Origin: Paraburkholderia phenoliruptrix
Lineage (GTDB): Bacteria; Pseudomonadota; Gammaproteobacteria; Burkholderiales; Burkholderiaceae
Reading direction: 5' to 3'
NCBI RefSeq assembly: GCF_019511605.1
Contig: NZ_JAEUAV010000026.1
Coordinates: forward strand, 1 to 64,000
Length of the DNA: 64,000 bases
The notes beneath the pieces are model-generated. The model worked only from the letters and a program-made list of their open reading frames with translations, did not search any database and had not been told where the DNA came from. Positions 1 to 7,927 of this stretch are shown here, piece by piece. The first letter of the stretch is position 1, and each line of letters begins with the position of its first letter. The translations under genes were made by a program, and so were the position numbers.

Positions 1-91
1 GCCCGGGGGTGGGACGCCGCAGGTGGAGCACGCGTGGGGCGCTCGGGCGGCAGCCGCCTCGCTTGGCCGGATCAGCGCGTTTGCCTTTGCC

Positions 92-250
92 GTTCGAGCG
101 CAACCTTAAAGCGCAAGGTGCAAGCGTAACGTTCAAGCGCAACCTTCAAGAAGCGCAACGTTCGAGCGTAAGGTTCAATCGCAACTTTCAAGCGCAACGT
201 TCAAGCGCAACCGTCAAGCGCAACGTCCGATCCCAACCCTCAACCGCAAT
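92..250. repeat. Degenerate 13-bp tandem repeat, about 12 units
   Basis: Twelve head-to-tail copies of a unit close to GTTCAAGCGCAAC fill this stretch; eleven are 13 bp and one is 16 bp. Substitutions are scattered and no unit encodes a convincing peptide. The array ends exactly where the stop codon of the neighbouring nitroreductase-like gene begins, so it forms the start of that gene's 3' untranslated region. It is not a CRISPR: there are no spacers. Bases 1-91 show no recognisable gene. Confidence 0.85.
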
Positions 251-925
251 TCACCCCGCCGCCGTCTCACCGTCCTCGAAATGACCGACGGTTTGCGCAA
301 GCACCGGCACGCTGTCGCGCGACAGACGCATCTCGGCGCCGAGCGTGCTGCGGTTCAGCCAGCTGCGCGCGGTCACGGCCAGGCCGGCCGCGGCACAGAA
401 CAGATAGACGTTCTGCACGATGGCGCCTGCGCTCGCATACGCGAACGGCTCGCGTTGGGACGGCGCGATGTCCTGCATCCGCGCGAGGTCGGCCACGTAC
501 ACCAGTTCGAGCGGCGCTTCGCCGACAAACTCCTGATAGCCGGTCAGCGCGCGCAGATCGGCTGCGATCACCAGATCGAGGCAATGCTGCCGCGCATCGT
601 AGCGATACATGCCGCGCGCGAGCGCCGCATACACGTCGATTTCATGCAAGGCGAGCACGGACGGAGCCGTGCGTCTGTCGTTGCCTTCGTGATCCGTGCG
701 GTTCACACCGTTGGCAGCCCATAACAGTTGCCCGAGCGTGGCGTCGTCGAGTTCGGTCGACGCGAAGCGGCGCGTAGTGCGCCGTTTTGCGAAGGCGTCG
801 AGGATCGGCATGCCGCCGCTCGACACCGGCGGCGGCAATACGATGCGCGGCGCGGCCTCGCCATGAGCAGGCCGCGCATGCGTCGCGGCGGGCGTTGTCG
901 TGCCAAGTCTGAAATAGTGCTTCAT
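251..925 (-). CDS. Nitroreductase-family (SagB/ThcOx-like) FMN oxidoreductase
   Basis: A 224-residue protein with the nitroreductase fold, expected to bind FMN and use NAD(P)H. The N-terminal FMN-phosphate motif RRTTRRF is at about residues 48-54. It is followed by LLWAANGVNR (68-77) and RRTAPSV (84-90), spaced as in the SagB/ThcOx-like branch. The start at 925 was chosen because this is where family similarity begins; a longer in-frame extension to 1180 is arginine-rich and lies inside the next gene. It sits 29 bp downstream of another nitroreductase-fold gene on the same strand, so the two probably form one operon. The substrate is unknown. Confidence 0.85.
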   Translation of the reverse strand: MKHYFRLGTTTPAATHARPAHGEAAPRIVLPPPVSSGGMPILDAFAKRRTTRRFASTELDDATLGQLLWAANGVNRTDHEGNDRRTAPSVLALHEIDVYAALARGMYRYDARQHCLDLVIAADLRALTGYQEFVGEAPLELVYVADLARMQDIAPSQREPFAYASAGAIVQNVYLFCAAAGLAVTARSWLNRSTLGAEMRLSRDSVPVLAQTVGHFEDGETAAG

Positions 926-954
926 AGCAGTTTCACCGGACAAACGTGGGTCCT

Positions 955-1989
955 TCACGACACGACCGCGGCGAGCGGCCGGCGCGGCGAATGAGCCGCT
1001 GTCCGCTCGCCGCGGCCGACGCGCAACATGAGTTGCGGAATCGCGTCCATCACGAGCAGCGTGCGTAGCCGCTCGCGCAGCGAGGTGACTTCGATCGGCT
1101 GGTTCAGATACGAGGCCGTGACGCCGGCATTGGCCGCGACCAGCAGCAGCCGCTCGAGCGCCTGACCGGCGGCGAGCCATGCGGGTGCATCGTCGGTCGG
1201 CGTCGCGAGGCAGACGAGCAGCGGCGAGCCTTCCGCGAGCGCATGATGCGCGGCCGCAAGCCCGCCGCCCAGATCGAACGTGCGTACCACCGAGGCAAGC
1301 AGCGGCGCCGCGAGATCCAGCAGCGCGGTCATGCGCGGCGACAGTGCGGGCATGCCGTCATCGCGGCGGCGCGGGTGAATCCAGCTCGCCAGCTCGCGGC
1401 GAAAGCGCGGATCGTCGAACTGCATGCGGTCCGCCTCGGCGACCAGCTCCGCTACTTTTTCCCGCATCGTGGCGCTCGAGATGCACACGGCGTCCGCGCC
1501 CTCGGCCTCGGCTGCGTCGACGAGTTGTTGCAGCACGCCCATCGGCAGCGGCTCGTCCCTGAAGATTTCGCGCGTCGTGACACGCTCACAAATCGCAGGA
1601 AAGAGCGTGGCCAGTGCGGTGTCGCAATGACCGTCGGGAACGATCCGCAGTTGCGCCAGCACGTCCGGATCGACGCGCGAAGGAAGCAGCGTGATCGCGT
1701 AGGCGAGCCCGAAGTGGCTGAGCGCCACGCGCAGATTGAGAAGCGCCGCGCCGCAACTGATCATCAGCTCGCGATCGAACGGATCGACCACCGGCAGCGC
1801 GCGCAGCCGGTCGGCGCATAGCGTCGCGCTGTCGCCGTCCACGATGAAATGCCACGGCTGCGTGTTGTGATTGGACGGCGCCAGCACCGCATAGCGCAGC
1901 GCGAAGCGCAGCTTGTCCTGGGTGCTCGCGGTGCTGGCGAGTTCCTGTTCGTCGACGGCCCAGGCAGCCGACTGCTGCAGTTGGCTCAT
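955..1989 (-). CDS. Acg-family nitroreductase-fold protein
   Basis: A 344-residue protein of the Acg-type FMN-binding group, a duplicated and divergent nitroreductase fold known from the DosR dormancy regulon of Mycobacterium. The family motif APSNHNTQPW is at residues 37-46, near the N-terminus. The ATG at 1989 has an AGGAG ribosome-binding site 7 bp upstream on the minus strand. An open frame continues to 2439 but has no family similarity and is rejected. It is the first gene of a two-gene operon. An FNR/Anr-like box lies at 2048-2061, which suggests induction under low oxygen. Members of this family may sequester flavin rather than act as reductases. Confidence 0.87.
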   Translation of the reverse strand: MSQLQQSAAWAVDEQELASTASTQDKLRFALRYAVLAPSNHNTQPWHFIVDGDSATLCADRLRALPVVDPFDRELMISCGAALLNLRVALSHFGLAYAITLLPSRVDPDVLAQLRIVPDGHCDTALATLFPAICERVTTREIFRDEPLPMGVLQQLVDAAEAEGADAVCISSATMREKVAELVAEADRMQFDDPRFRRELASWIHPRRRDDGMPALSPRMTALLDLAAPLLASVVRTFDLGGGLAAAHHALAEGSPLLVCLATPTDDAPAWLAAGQALERLLLVAANAGVTASYLNQPIEVTSLRERLRTLLVMDAIPQLMLRVGRGERTAAHSPRRPLAAVVS

Positions 1990-2047
1990 GTCGTGGTCTC
2001 CTGCACGATTCCCTCTTGTCACTGTGTCAGGCTGAGCCGCGCGCGGA

Positions 2048-2061
2048 TTGATCTGGATCAG
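2048..2061 (-). promoter_or_regulatory. FNR/Anr-like box for the nitroreductase operon
   Basis: TTGAT-CTGG-ATCAG differs by one base from the FNR/Anr consensus TTGAT-N4-ATCAA. On the minus strand a weak -10-like hexamer CACAGT (2021-2026) would place transcription start near 2014. That puts the box centre at about -41, the class II activator position, and the start codon about 25 nt further on. Binding is inferred from sequence only. Confidence 0.6.
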
Positions 2062-2224
2062 CCAGCGTGCAACGGGAGAATTGGCGGCAGACGTGGGCCG
2101 TTCGCGGCATCGCTGCAACGCGAAGCTAAAGCCCGATCGGCGCGTCGCAATGCCCGGTCCATTGTTCGATGTGTCGCAGCGGACGAGCTGTGGCATTGCA
2201 CGCTCGCTCACCATGCGGGCATGG

Positions 2225-2238
2225 TTGACACATATCAA
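2225..2238 (+). promoter_or_regulatory. FNR/Anr-like box upstream of hsp20
   Basis: TTGAC-ACAT-ATCAA matches the FNR/FixK-type palindrome with one substitution. A -10-like TACAGT at 2260-2265 would give a start near 2272, again about 40 bp from the box centre, and a leader of roughly 150 nt before the small heat-shock gene. The rest of the 1990-2420 gap shows no gene. Confidence 0.55.
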
Positions 2239-2420
2239 TCGACGCCCGGCAGCCACGCCTACAGTCATTGATACAGCGAGCCGGTGCTGTCGCCAGACGC
2301 GAGCATATGCGATGCATCGCGGCACGCAGCGGCGCGCCGTTTTCTGTTCGCGTTTGCGCGAGGGGTTACGCGTGCAACGCAATTCTCTTTTGTAACGTCC
2401 ATGACGAGGCCAGGAGCACG

Positions 2421-2849
2421 ATGATGAGCAACATGACACGATTCGATCCCTTTGCGCTGGAACCCATGTCCGAACTGTTCCAGGGACTGTTTCGCCCGAT
2501 GCGCGGCGCGGGCGGCGAGCCGCTTGCCGATATCAAACTCGACGTGACGGAGAGCGACACCGCCTACAGCGTGAAGGCGGAATTGCCGGGAGTCGAGAAA
2601 AAGGACATTGATGTGAAGATCGACGGCAACCTGGTTTCGATCAGCGCGAAAGTAGAACGGAACCAGGAAATGAAGGACGGCGAACGGGTGATTCGCCGCG
2701 AGCGCTATGCAGGCGCGGTCAGCCGTGCATTCTCGCTGGCGAACGAAGTCGACGAAAGCTCCGCCGCAGCAGAGTACAAAGACGGCGTGCTCTCGCTGAC
2801 GTTGCCGAAAAAGGCGTCGTCCGAGCGCAAGCGCCTGCAGATCAACTAA
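2421..2849 (+). CDS. Small heat-shock protein, Hsp20 / alpha-crystallin family
   Basis: A 142-residue ATP-independent holdase chaperone. The alpha-crystallin domain occupies about residues 35-135. It includes the conserved AELPGVEKKDIDV segment and, near the C-terminus, the DGVLSLTLPKK strand characteristic of the family. AGGAG at 2412-2416 precedes two adjacent ATG codons (2421 and 2424); 2424 has the better spacing, so the first methionine may not be used. It is followed 74 bp later by the BON-domain gene. The FNR-like box at 2225-2238 suggests that it belongs to the same low-oxygen response as the divergent nitroreductases. Confidence 0.95.
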   Translation: MMSNMTRFDPFALEPMSELFQGLFRPMRGAGGEPLADIKLDVTESDTAYSVKAELPGVEKKDIDVKIDGNLVSISAKVERNQEMKDGERVIRRERYAGAVSRAFSLANEVDESSAAAEYKDGVLSLTLPKKASSERKRLQIN

Positions 2850-2923
2850 GCCCGCGGATGCGGCGCACGCGGCAAGCTCGCGTGCGCCGCGGGGCACGCC
2901 GTTACGCCAACAAGGAGCACGCA

Positions 2924-3574
2924 ATGAAGTCGGACTTCGAATTGAAACGTCAGGTCGAGGAAGAATTGGCCTGGGACCCGGCCGTAGAAAGCACGGACAT
3001 CGGCGTCGAAGTGCGCGATCGCATCGTGACGCTGTCGGGCCATCCATCCAGCTACGCGGAAAAGCTCGCGGCGGAAAAGGCGGCGCAACGCGTAGCCGGT
3101 GTAAAGGCGGTGGTGGTCGAGATGAGCATTCGCTTGCCGCACGCGGACGTACGCACCGACGAAGAAATCGCCAACGCGGTTCGCACCATGATGCGCTGGA
3201 CCGTCGGCTTGAATGAAGAAGCCGTCAAGGTGCAGGTCGAGAAAGGCTGGGTGACGTTGAGCGGCGAGGTCGACTGCGCCTATCAAAGCCATGTCGCGAC
3301 CCGCACCATTTCGCACATGCGCGGCGTGACGGGCGTATCGAACCTGATACGCATCGGCGGCGAAGCTGCCGCGCAGGATATTGGCGAGCAGATCGGCAAG
3401 GCATTGCAGCGTCACGCCGAGCGCGAGGCCAAGCACATCGAGGTCAAGGTGCACGAGGGAACGGTCACGCTGACGGGCAAGGTCGGCTCCGCGGCCGAGC
3501 GCTGGGCGGTGCGCGGCGCGGCATGGTCGGCGCCGGGCGTGCATGCGGTCGTCGACGACCTGACGGTGTCGTAA
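2924..3574 (+). CDS. Triple BON-domain protein
   Basis: A 216-residue protein made of three consecutive BON domains at about residues 5-70, 77-145 and 150-215. Each has the alternating hydrophobic strand followed by a VTLSG or VTLTG turn and an alpha-helix. BON domains are associated with envelope maintenance and phospholipid or small-molecule binding (OsmY, Kbp). No signal peptide is visible, so a cytoplasmic, Kbp-like role is more likely than a periplasmic OsmY role. The start at 2924 has AAGGAG 6 bp upstream. It is probably cotranscribed with hsp20. Confidence 0.92.
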   Translation: MKSDFELKRQVEEELAWDPAVESTDIGVEVRDRIVTLSGHPSSYAEKLAAEKAAQRVAGVKAVVVEMSIRLPHADVRTDEEIANAVRTMMRWTVGLNEEAVKVQVEKGWVTLSGEVDCAYQSHVATRTISHMRGVTGVSNLIRIGGEAAAQDIGEQIGKALQRHAEREAKHIEVKVHEGTVTLTGKVGSAAERWAVRGAAWSAPGVHAVVDDLTVS

Positions 3575-3602
3575 AGGCGCGTTCGGTCATCGCGCTGCGG
3601 GG

Positions 3603-4013
3603 TCAGCCGCTGTTGCGGGGTGAATTGAGCGCCCCGGACGCGGCTGCATCGTCGAGCGCGTCGAGCCGCGCGAGCAGCGCAGAGGCGCGAGCGGTGACGC
3701 GCGCTGTCCCGTCGGTCGTGTCGGTGGAGCCGGTGGAGCCGGTAGAGCCGGTAGAGCCGGTAGAGCCGGTAGAGCCGGTAGAGCCGGTAGAGCCGGTCAC
3801 GCACTGGATGCGGGCTCGCCAGTAAGCCAGCTCGAACACGGCAAGAGGGGGCAGCCGTGCTTCCTGTTCCAGCAATCGTTCCAGTTGTCCGATCATCGAG
3901 ACGATGTGGGCAAGTTCGCGCTCGGCGTGTCGATTGGTCACCATGAGATAGGCGGGTCCGGTTGCGCAAGGCGTGAGGGCCGTCGGATGGGAAGGAAAAG
4001 CGACCACTGTCAC
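3603..4013 (-). CDS. Small protein with Thr-Gly-Ser repeats
   Basis: A protein of 136 residues if the GTG at 4013 is used, or 113 from the ATG at 3944. A helical N-terminal half contains QLERLLEQEARLPP and an AYWRARI segment. The middle holds eight perfect TGS tripeptides, and a Thr/Ala-rich tail follows. I do not recognise a named family, although the helical part resembles small conserved Burkholderia hypotheticals. An FNR-like box at 4082-4095 with a -10-like TATCCT (4055-4060) suits a start near 4048 and the GTG at 4013. The repeat is in frame, so copy-number change would lengthen or shorten the linker without frameshifting. Confidence 0.65.
   Translation of the reverse strand: MTVVAFPSHPTALTPCATGPAYLMVTNRHAERELAHIVSMIGQLERLLEQEARLPPLAVFELAYWRARIQCVTGSTGSTGSTGSTGSTGSTGSTGSTDTTDGTARVTARASALLARLDALDDAAASGALNSPRNSG
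3724..3795. repeat. 9-bp minisatellite inside a coding region
   Basis: Eight tandem 9-bp units on the plus strand: two of GTGGAGCCG followed by six identical GTAGAGCCG. Read on the minus strand they encode Thr-Gly-Ser eight times. The perfect identity of six units implies recent slippage or strong homogenisation. Confidence 0.95.
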
Positions 4014-4081
4014 GCGAATGTCGCAATGTAAGGGCCTGGTGCTTCCGTCAATTCAGGATAAGGGTGTCCGCGAATTCGCGA

Positions 4082-4095
4082 TTGATCTGAGTCAA
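4082..4095 (-). promoter_or_regulatory. FNR/Anr-like box upstream of the TGS-repeat gene
   Basis: TTGAT-CTGA-GTCAA matches TTGAT-N4-ATCAA except at one base. The -10-like TATCCT at 4055-4060 (minus strand) lies so that the box centre falls at about -41. This is the same geometry as at the nitroreductase and hsp20 promoters. Confidence 0.6.
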
Positions 4096-4230
4096 GAGCC
4101 AATTTTGTTGAAGATGGGATGGGCTGGAGCTGCGGGTCGCGTGAGAAGGCCACGCCCGAGGAGCCGACCATCCGAACCTTTGCAACGCTGGTGCCGCAAC
4201 GCAGCTGCAATCTGGTTTGGCGCAGCCGGC

Positions 4231-5148
4231 TCACCGGTCTCCGTCGCGATCCCACGGCGGCACGCCGGCAAAAGCGTCGACCAGGAAATCGATCATCACG
4301 CGGACTCTCGCGCTCACGTGCCGGCGGCTCGGGTACAGCGCGAGTATGTCGATCTCCGGCAGGCGGTAGTCCGGCAACACGCGAACGAGTGTGCCGGCAC
4401 GCAGATCGCCGCCGATCAGAAAGGTCGGCTGCCAGATCACGCCTTGCCCGGCGAGCGCCGCTGCGCGTGCGGTGTCGCCGTTATTCGTGTGCATCCGACA
4501 ATCGACCTTCACGGGGTGGACCTTTCCACGGCGGTCGGTAATTTGCCACTCATCGCCTGTCGCTGCATACGTGTACCCGATGCAGCGATGCGCAAGCAGG
4601 TCGGCGGGCGTTGCGGGCGCTCCGTAGCGAGCCAGATAAGCCGGTGATGCACAGAGCACGTTCTGCGACGTCGCCAGTTTGCGGGCCGCGTGGTTAGTCG
4701 AGCCGGCGCGGGAGATGCGAATGGCGATGTCATAGCCCTCGTCCACGATATCGACAACCCGGTCGATCAGCCCAACGTCGAGTTCGATGCCGGGATACTT
4801 TTGCATGAACGCGGGCCATAGCGGCGCCAGATGCAGAATGCCAAAGCTCACCGGCACATTGATGCGCAGTCGTCCGCGCGGTTCCACCGAAGCGGAGGAC
4901 ACCAGCCCTTCAGTCTCCGCGACGTCGTCGAGAATCGACTTGCAGCGGGCGTAAAGCGTTTCGCCGCCTTCGGTGAGGGACAGCGTGCGCGAGGTGCGGT
5001 TAAGCAGCCGCGTGCCCAGGTGCGCTTCCAGTTCGTTCACATAGCGGGTCACGTTTGCCGGCGACGTGCCGAGCACGTCCGCCGCGCGCGCAAAGCCGCC
5101 GCGGGCGACCACCGTCACGAAGACCTCGAAGGCGCGCAGGCGATCCAT
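4231..5148 (-). CDS. LysR-family transcriptional regulator
   Basis: A 305-residue LysR regulator. The winged HTH is at residues 1-60 (FVTVVARGGFARAADVLG, then LGTRLLNRTSR). The substrate-binding domain follows from about 90, starting with the usual RGRLRINVPVSFG, and includes PSRRHVSARV near the C-terminus as in the AaeR/DmlR-like subgroup. Of the clustered ATG codons, 5148 has GGAGAG 5 bp upstream. It is divergent from an SDR gene across 132 bp, which suggests control of that gene and itself. The effector is unknown. Confidence 0.93.
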   Translation of the reverse strand: MDRLRAFEVFVTVVARGGFARAADVLGTSPANVTRYVNELEAHLGTRLLNRTSRTLSLTEGGETLYARCKSILDDVAETEGLVSSASVEPRGRLRINVPVSFGILHLAPLWPAFMQKYPGIELDVGLIDRVVDIVDEGYDIAIRISRAGSTNHAARKLATSQNVLCASPAYLARYGAPATPADLLAHRCIGYTYAATGDEWQITDRRGKVHPVKVDCRMHTNNGDTARAAALAGQGVIWQPTFLIGGDLRAGTLVRVLPDYRLPEIDILALYPSRRHVSARVRVMIDFLVDAFAGVPPWDRDGDR

Positions 5149-5280
5149 GTCGCTCTCCATCATTCACAAAAACTGACCGATTGGACCATGTTTTTGGCCT
5201 TTCTGCCATTGGGACTGAAGCCTATAGTGCTTGCACGGGCCAAGGCATCGGGCACTGGCCGAATGCATCAGGAGAGCAAC

Positions 5281-6045
5281 ATGCAACGTTTGACCGACAA
5301 AGTCGCTATCGTCACGGGCGCCAGTGCAGGAATTGGCCGCGCCACCGCCAAGCTGTTCGCGAAGGAGGGAGCCAAGGTGGTCGTGGCGGCCCGCCGCGCG
5401 GCGGAACTCGAAACGCTCGTCGCGGAGATCGCCGGCGAAGGCGGCGAGGCCGCCTATCTGGCGGGCGACGTGCAATCGGAAGACTTCGCGAAGGCGCTGG
5501 TCGCGCTCGCGGTGAGCCGTTTCGGCCGTCTGGACATTGCCTTTAACAACGCCGGCATTCTCGGCGAAATGGGCCCGACTACGGGCATTTCCGAAGCGGG
5601 CTGGAACACCGCGCTTGCCACCAATCTGACAAGTGCTTTTCTCGGGGCGAAACACCAGATTCCGGAAATGCTGAAGCAGGGCGGTGGGTCTATCATCTTC
5701 ACGTCCACGTTCGTCGGCTACTCGTTCGCCTTTCCGGGCACGGCGGCCTACGCCGCGAGCAAGGCCGGGCTGATCGGACTCACCCAGGCACTCGCCGCCG
5801 AGTACGGCGCGCAAGGCGTGCGCGCGAACGCGGTATTGCCGGGCGCCGTCGACACGGAGATGTATCGCGACATGAACGACTCGAACGAATCGCAGGCGTT
5901 CGTGACCGGCCTGCATGCGCTCAAGCGCGTAGCGAAACCGGAAGAGCTGGCGCGTTCGGTGCTGTATCTCGCGTCGGACGATTCGTCCTTCGTGACAGGC
6001 ACGGCATCTCTCGTCGATGGCGGCATCTCCATCACCCGTACGTAA
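5281..6045 (+). CDS. SDR-family NAD(P)-dependent oxidoreductase
   Basis: A 254-residue classical short-chain dehydrogenase. It shows the cofactor motif TGASAGIG (13-20), NNAG in the central strand, the active-site YAASK (Tyr-x3-Lys) and the C-terminal DGGISITR. The ATG at 5281 is preceded by AGGAGAGC. The arginines after the second strand (AARRAAEL) favour NADP(H). It is divergent from the LysR gene and is followed 70 bp later by a second SDR. The substrate is unknown. Confidence 0.93.
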   Translation: MQRLTDKVAIVTGASAGIGRATAKLFAKEGAKVVVAARRAAELETLVAEIAGEGGEAAYLAGDVQSEDFAKALVALAVSRFGRLDIAFNNAGILGEMGPTTGISEAGWNTALATNLTSAFLGAKHQIPEMLKQGGGSIIFTSTFVGYSFAFPGTAAYAASKAGLIGLTQALAAEYGAQGVRANAVLPGAVDTEMYRDMNDSNESQAFVTGLHALKRVAKPEELARSVLYLASDDSSFVTGTASLVDGGISITRT

Positions 6046-6115
6046 ATGTGCCGGCGGCATCTGACATTGAACACGCGATGCCGCCATTTTTTCATTTCAC
6101 ACAAGGAGGGCATTC

Positions 6116-6907
6116 ATGGACCTGAACCTGACAGGCAAGCTGGCACTGGTGAGCGGCAGCACAGCCGGCATTGGCTTTGCCATTGCCAGTACATTGGCCG
6201 AGGAAGGCGCGCGCGTGATCGTAAACGGCCGCTCGCAGTCGTCGGTGGACGAGGTGGTGGCGCGCCTGAAAGAGCAGACCGGCAACGAAGTGCTTGGATT
6301 TGCAGGCGATCTGAGCGCGGCCGCCTCGGCTGAAGAACTCGCGCGGCGTTACCCCAATGTGGAGATTCTGGTCAACAACCTGGGCATTTTCGAGCCCAAG
6401 CCGTTCGAAGAGATCCCTGACGCGGACTGGCAGCGCTTCTTCGACGTCAACGTATTGAGCGGCGTACGCCTTGCTCGCCTCTTTCTGCCTGCAATGAGGC
6501 GTGCCGACTGGGGGCGCATCATTTTCATTTCGAGCGAAAGCGGAGTGCAGATTCCCGCCGAGATGATCCACTACGGAATGACCAAAACCGCGCAGCTCGC
6601 GGTTTCGCGGGGGCTTGCCGAAGCCGTTGCCGGCACGGGCATTACGGTCAACAGCATCCTGCCCGGACCGACGAAATCGCGCGGAGTGGGCGAGTTCGTG
6701 GAGACGCTTGCGCAGGCCGACGGCAAATCGTTTGAAGCCTTCGAAAAGGAGTTCTTCGAGAAGGTTCGTCCCACCTCGCTCATCAAGCGGTTCGCTACGC
6801 CGCAGGAGATTGCGTCCCTCGTCGCGTATATCGCCAGCCCGCTTTCGTCGGCAACCACGGGCGCTGCGTTGCGGGCCGACGGTGGCGTGGTGAAGAGCGC
6901 TTTTTAG
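6116..6907 (+). CDS. SDR-family oxidoreductase
   Basis: A 263-residue short-chain dehydrogenase with TGKLALVSGSTAGIG at the N-terminus (the glycine motif is GSTAGIG), NNLG in place of the usual NNAG, active-site YGMTK, and ADGGVVKSAF at the C-terminus. An AAGGAGG ribosome-binding site lies just upstream of 6116. It is closest in style to FabG-like oxidoreductases of secondary metabolism. It is probably cotranscribed with the upstream SDR and under the same LysR control. Confidence 0.92.
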   Translation: MDLNLTGKLALVSGSTAGIGFAIASTLAEEGARVIVNGRSQSSVDEVVARLKEQTGNEVLGFAGDLSAAASAEELARRYPNVEILVNNLGIFEPKPFEEIPDADWQRFFDVNVLSGVRLARLFLPAMRRADWGRIIFISSESGVQIPAEMIHYGMTKTAQLAVSRGLAEAVAGTGITVNSILPGPTKSRGVGEFVETLAQADGKSFEAFEKEFFEKVRPTSLIKRFATPQEIASLVAYIASPLSSATTGAALRADGGVVKSAF

Positions 6908-6959
6908 AGCGGGCTGGGTACGGGGCAGGCTGTGTGCGAGGGACGACAGGCACCCGCGC

Positions 6960-7823
6960 CTAGCCTGCCAGTTGCTGCGCAAACTCACGGTACGAGTGCA
7001 GCGGGCGGCCGAGTATGCTGACGAGTCGCGCGGCATCGCCGGCTTGCGGCACCATGCCGTCGCTGACGTAGCGCTCGGCCATCAGGCGCATTTCGTACGC
7101 CATCCACTTTGGCATGAAGGTCGCGAGGTTCTGCTCGAAGCCGCTGGGATCGTCGCCGCCGTAGGCGACCGGGCGGCCAAGCACCTCCGACCAGGTCGCG
7201 GCGAGTCCGGGCCCCGTCAACGTGTCGGGGCCGACCAGGTTGATGACCTCGACAGGCAGTTTGCCGGGAGCCGCGTCGCGACGCAGCAGTTCGATGGCCG
7301 CGACTTCCGCGATATCGCCAGTGTGGACCATCGCGAGTCCCTTGCTGCCAATGGGCATCGGGTAGACGCCGTGATCGACGATTACATCGCGAATCATGCT
7401 CTCGTTGTCCATGAAGTAGGCAGGGCGCAGGATCGTCGCGCTCAAGCCCATCTCTTTGATCATTCGTTCCGCGCCGGACTTCACCGCAAAGTGCGGCACG
7501 TTCACGAAGCGCTCGGCGTGCATGACCGACAGGTAGACCACTCGCTCGACGCCGGACTCGCGAGCCACGTTCAGGCAGATGAGCGCCTGGGTGAATTCGT
7601 CGCCAGCCACGGCATTGAGCAGGAACAGCGTGCGGACTCCGGCGAACGCCTTGCGAAGCGAGTCGATGTCGAGCATGTCGCCCTGCATGAGCGTCACGCT
7701 CGCGGGGAAGTCGGCCTTGGACGGATCGCGCACGAGCACGCGCACATCGGCGCCGCGCTGGACGAGCTGCTTGACGACCTGATGGCCGACTCGGCCAGTC
7801 GCGCCGGTAACGAGGATAGTCAT
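6960..7823 (-). CDS. NmrA-like NAD(P)-binding protein
   Basis: A 287-residue atypical SDR of the NmrA / NAD(P)H-azoreductase-like group. The Rossmann motif is TGATGRVGHQVV at residues 6-17. There is no YxxxK catalytic pair at the usual position, as expected for the NmrA branch, which either senses the redox state of NAD(P) or reduces small quinones. The ATG at 7823 has AGGAG 8 bp upstream; a GTG nine bases earlier overlaps that site and was rejected. It is divergent from the LysR gene at 7928. Confidence 0.88.
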   Translation of the reverse strand: MTILVTGATGRVGHQVVKQLVQRGADVRVLVRDPSKADFPASVTLMQGDMLDIDSLRKAFAGVRTLFLLNAVAGDEFTQALICLNVARESGVERVVYLSVMHAERFVNVPHFAVKSGAERMIKEMGLSATILRPAYFMDNESMIRDVIVDHGVYPMPIGSKGLAMVHTGDIAEVAAIELLRRDAAPGKLPVEVINLVGPDTLTGPGLAATWSEVLGRPVAYGGDDPSGFEQNLATFMPKWMAYEMRLMAERYVSDGMVPQAGDAARLVSILGRPLHSYREFAQQLAG

Positions 7824-7927
7824 GATGTTCACTCCTGAAAGTTCGGTTGGGGTGTCTCTAAGGTAAGTGATCCACTGACGGTCCGGAAGATGCTATAAAG
7901 AGACGGGGTATCTCACTGGTGGAACAC

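Noticed and set aside
92..250. CRISPR array
   Set aside because: Units are contiguous with no unique spacers and only 13 bp long.
1990..2439. N-terminal extension of the Acg-family gene up to 2439
   Set aside because: It is Cys/Arg-rich without family similarity, covers the FNR-like box, and the ATG at 1989 has a good ribosome-binding site.
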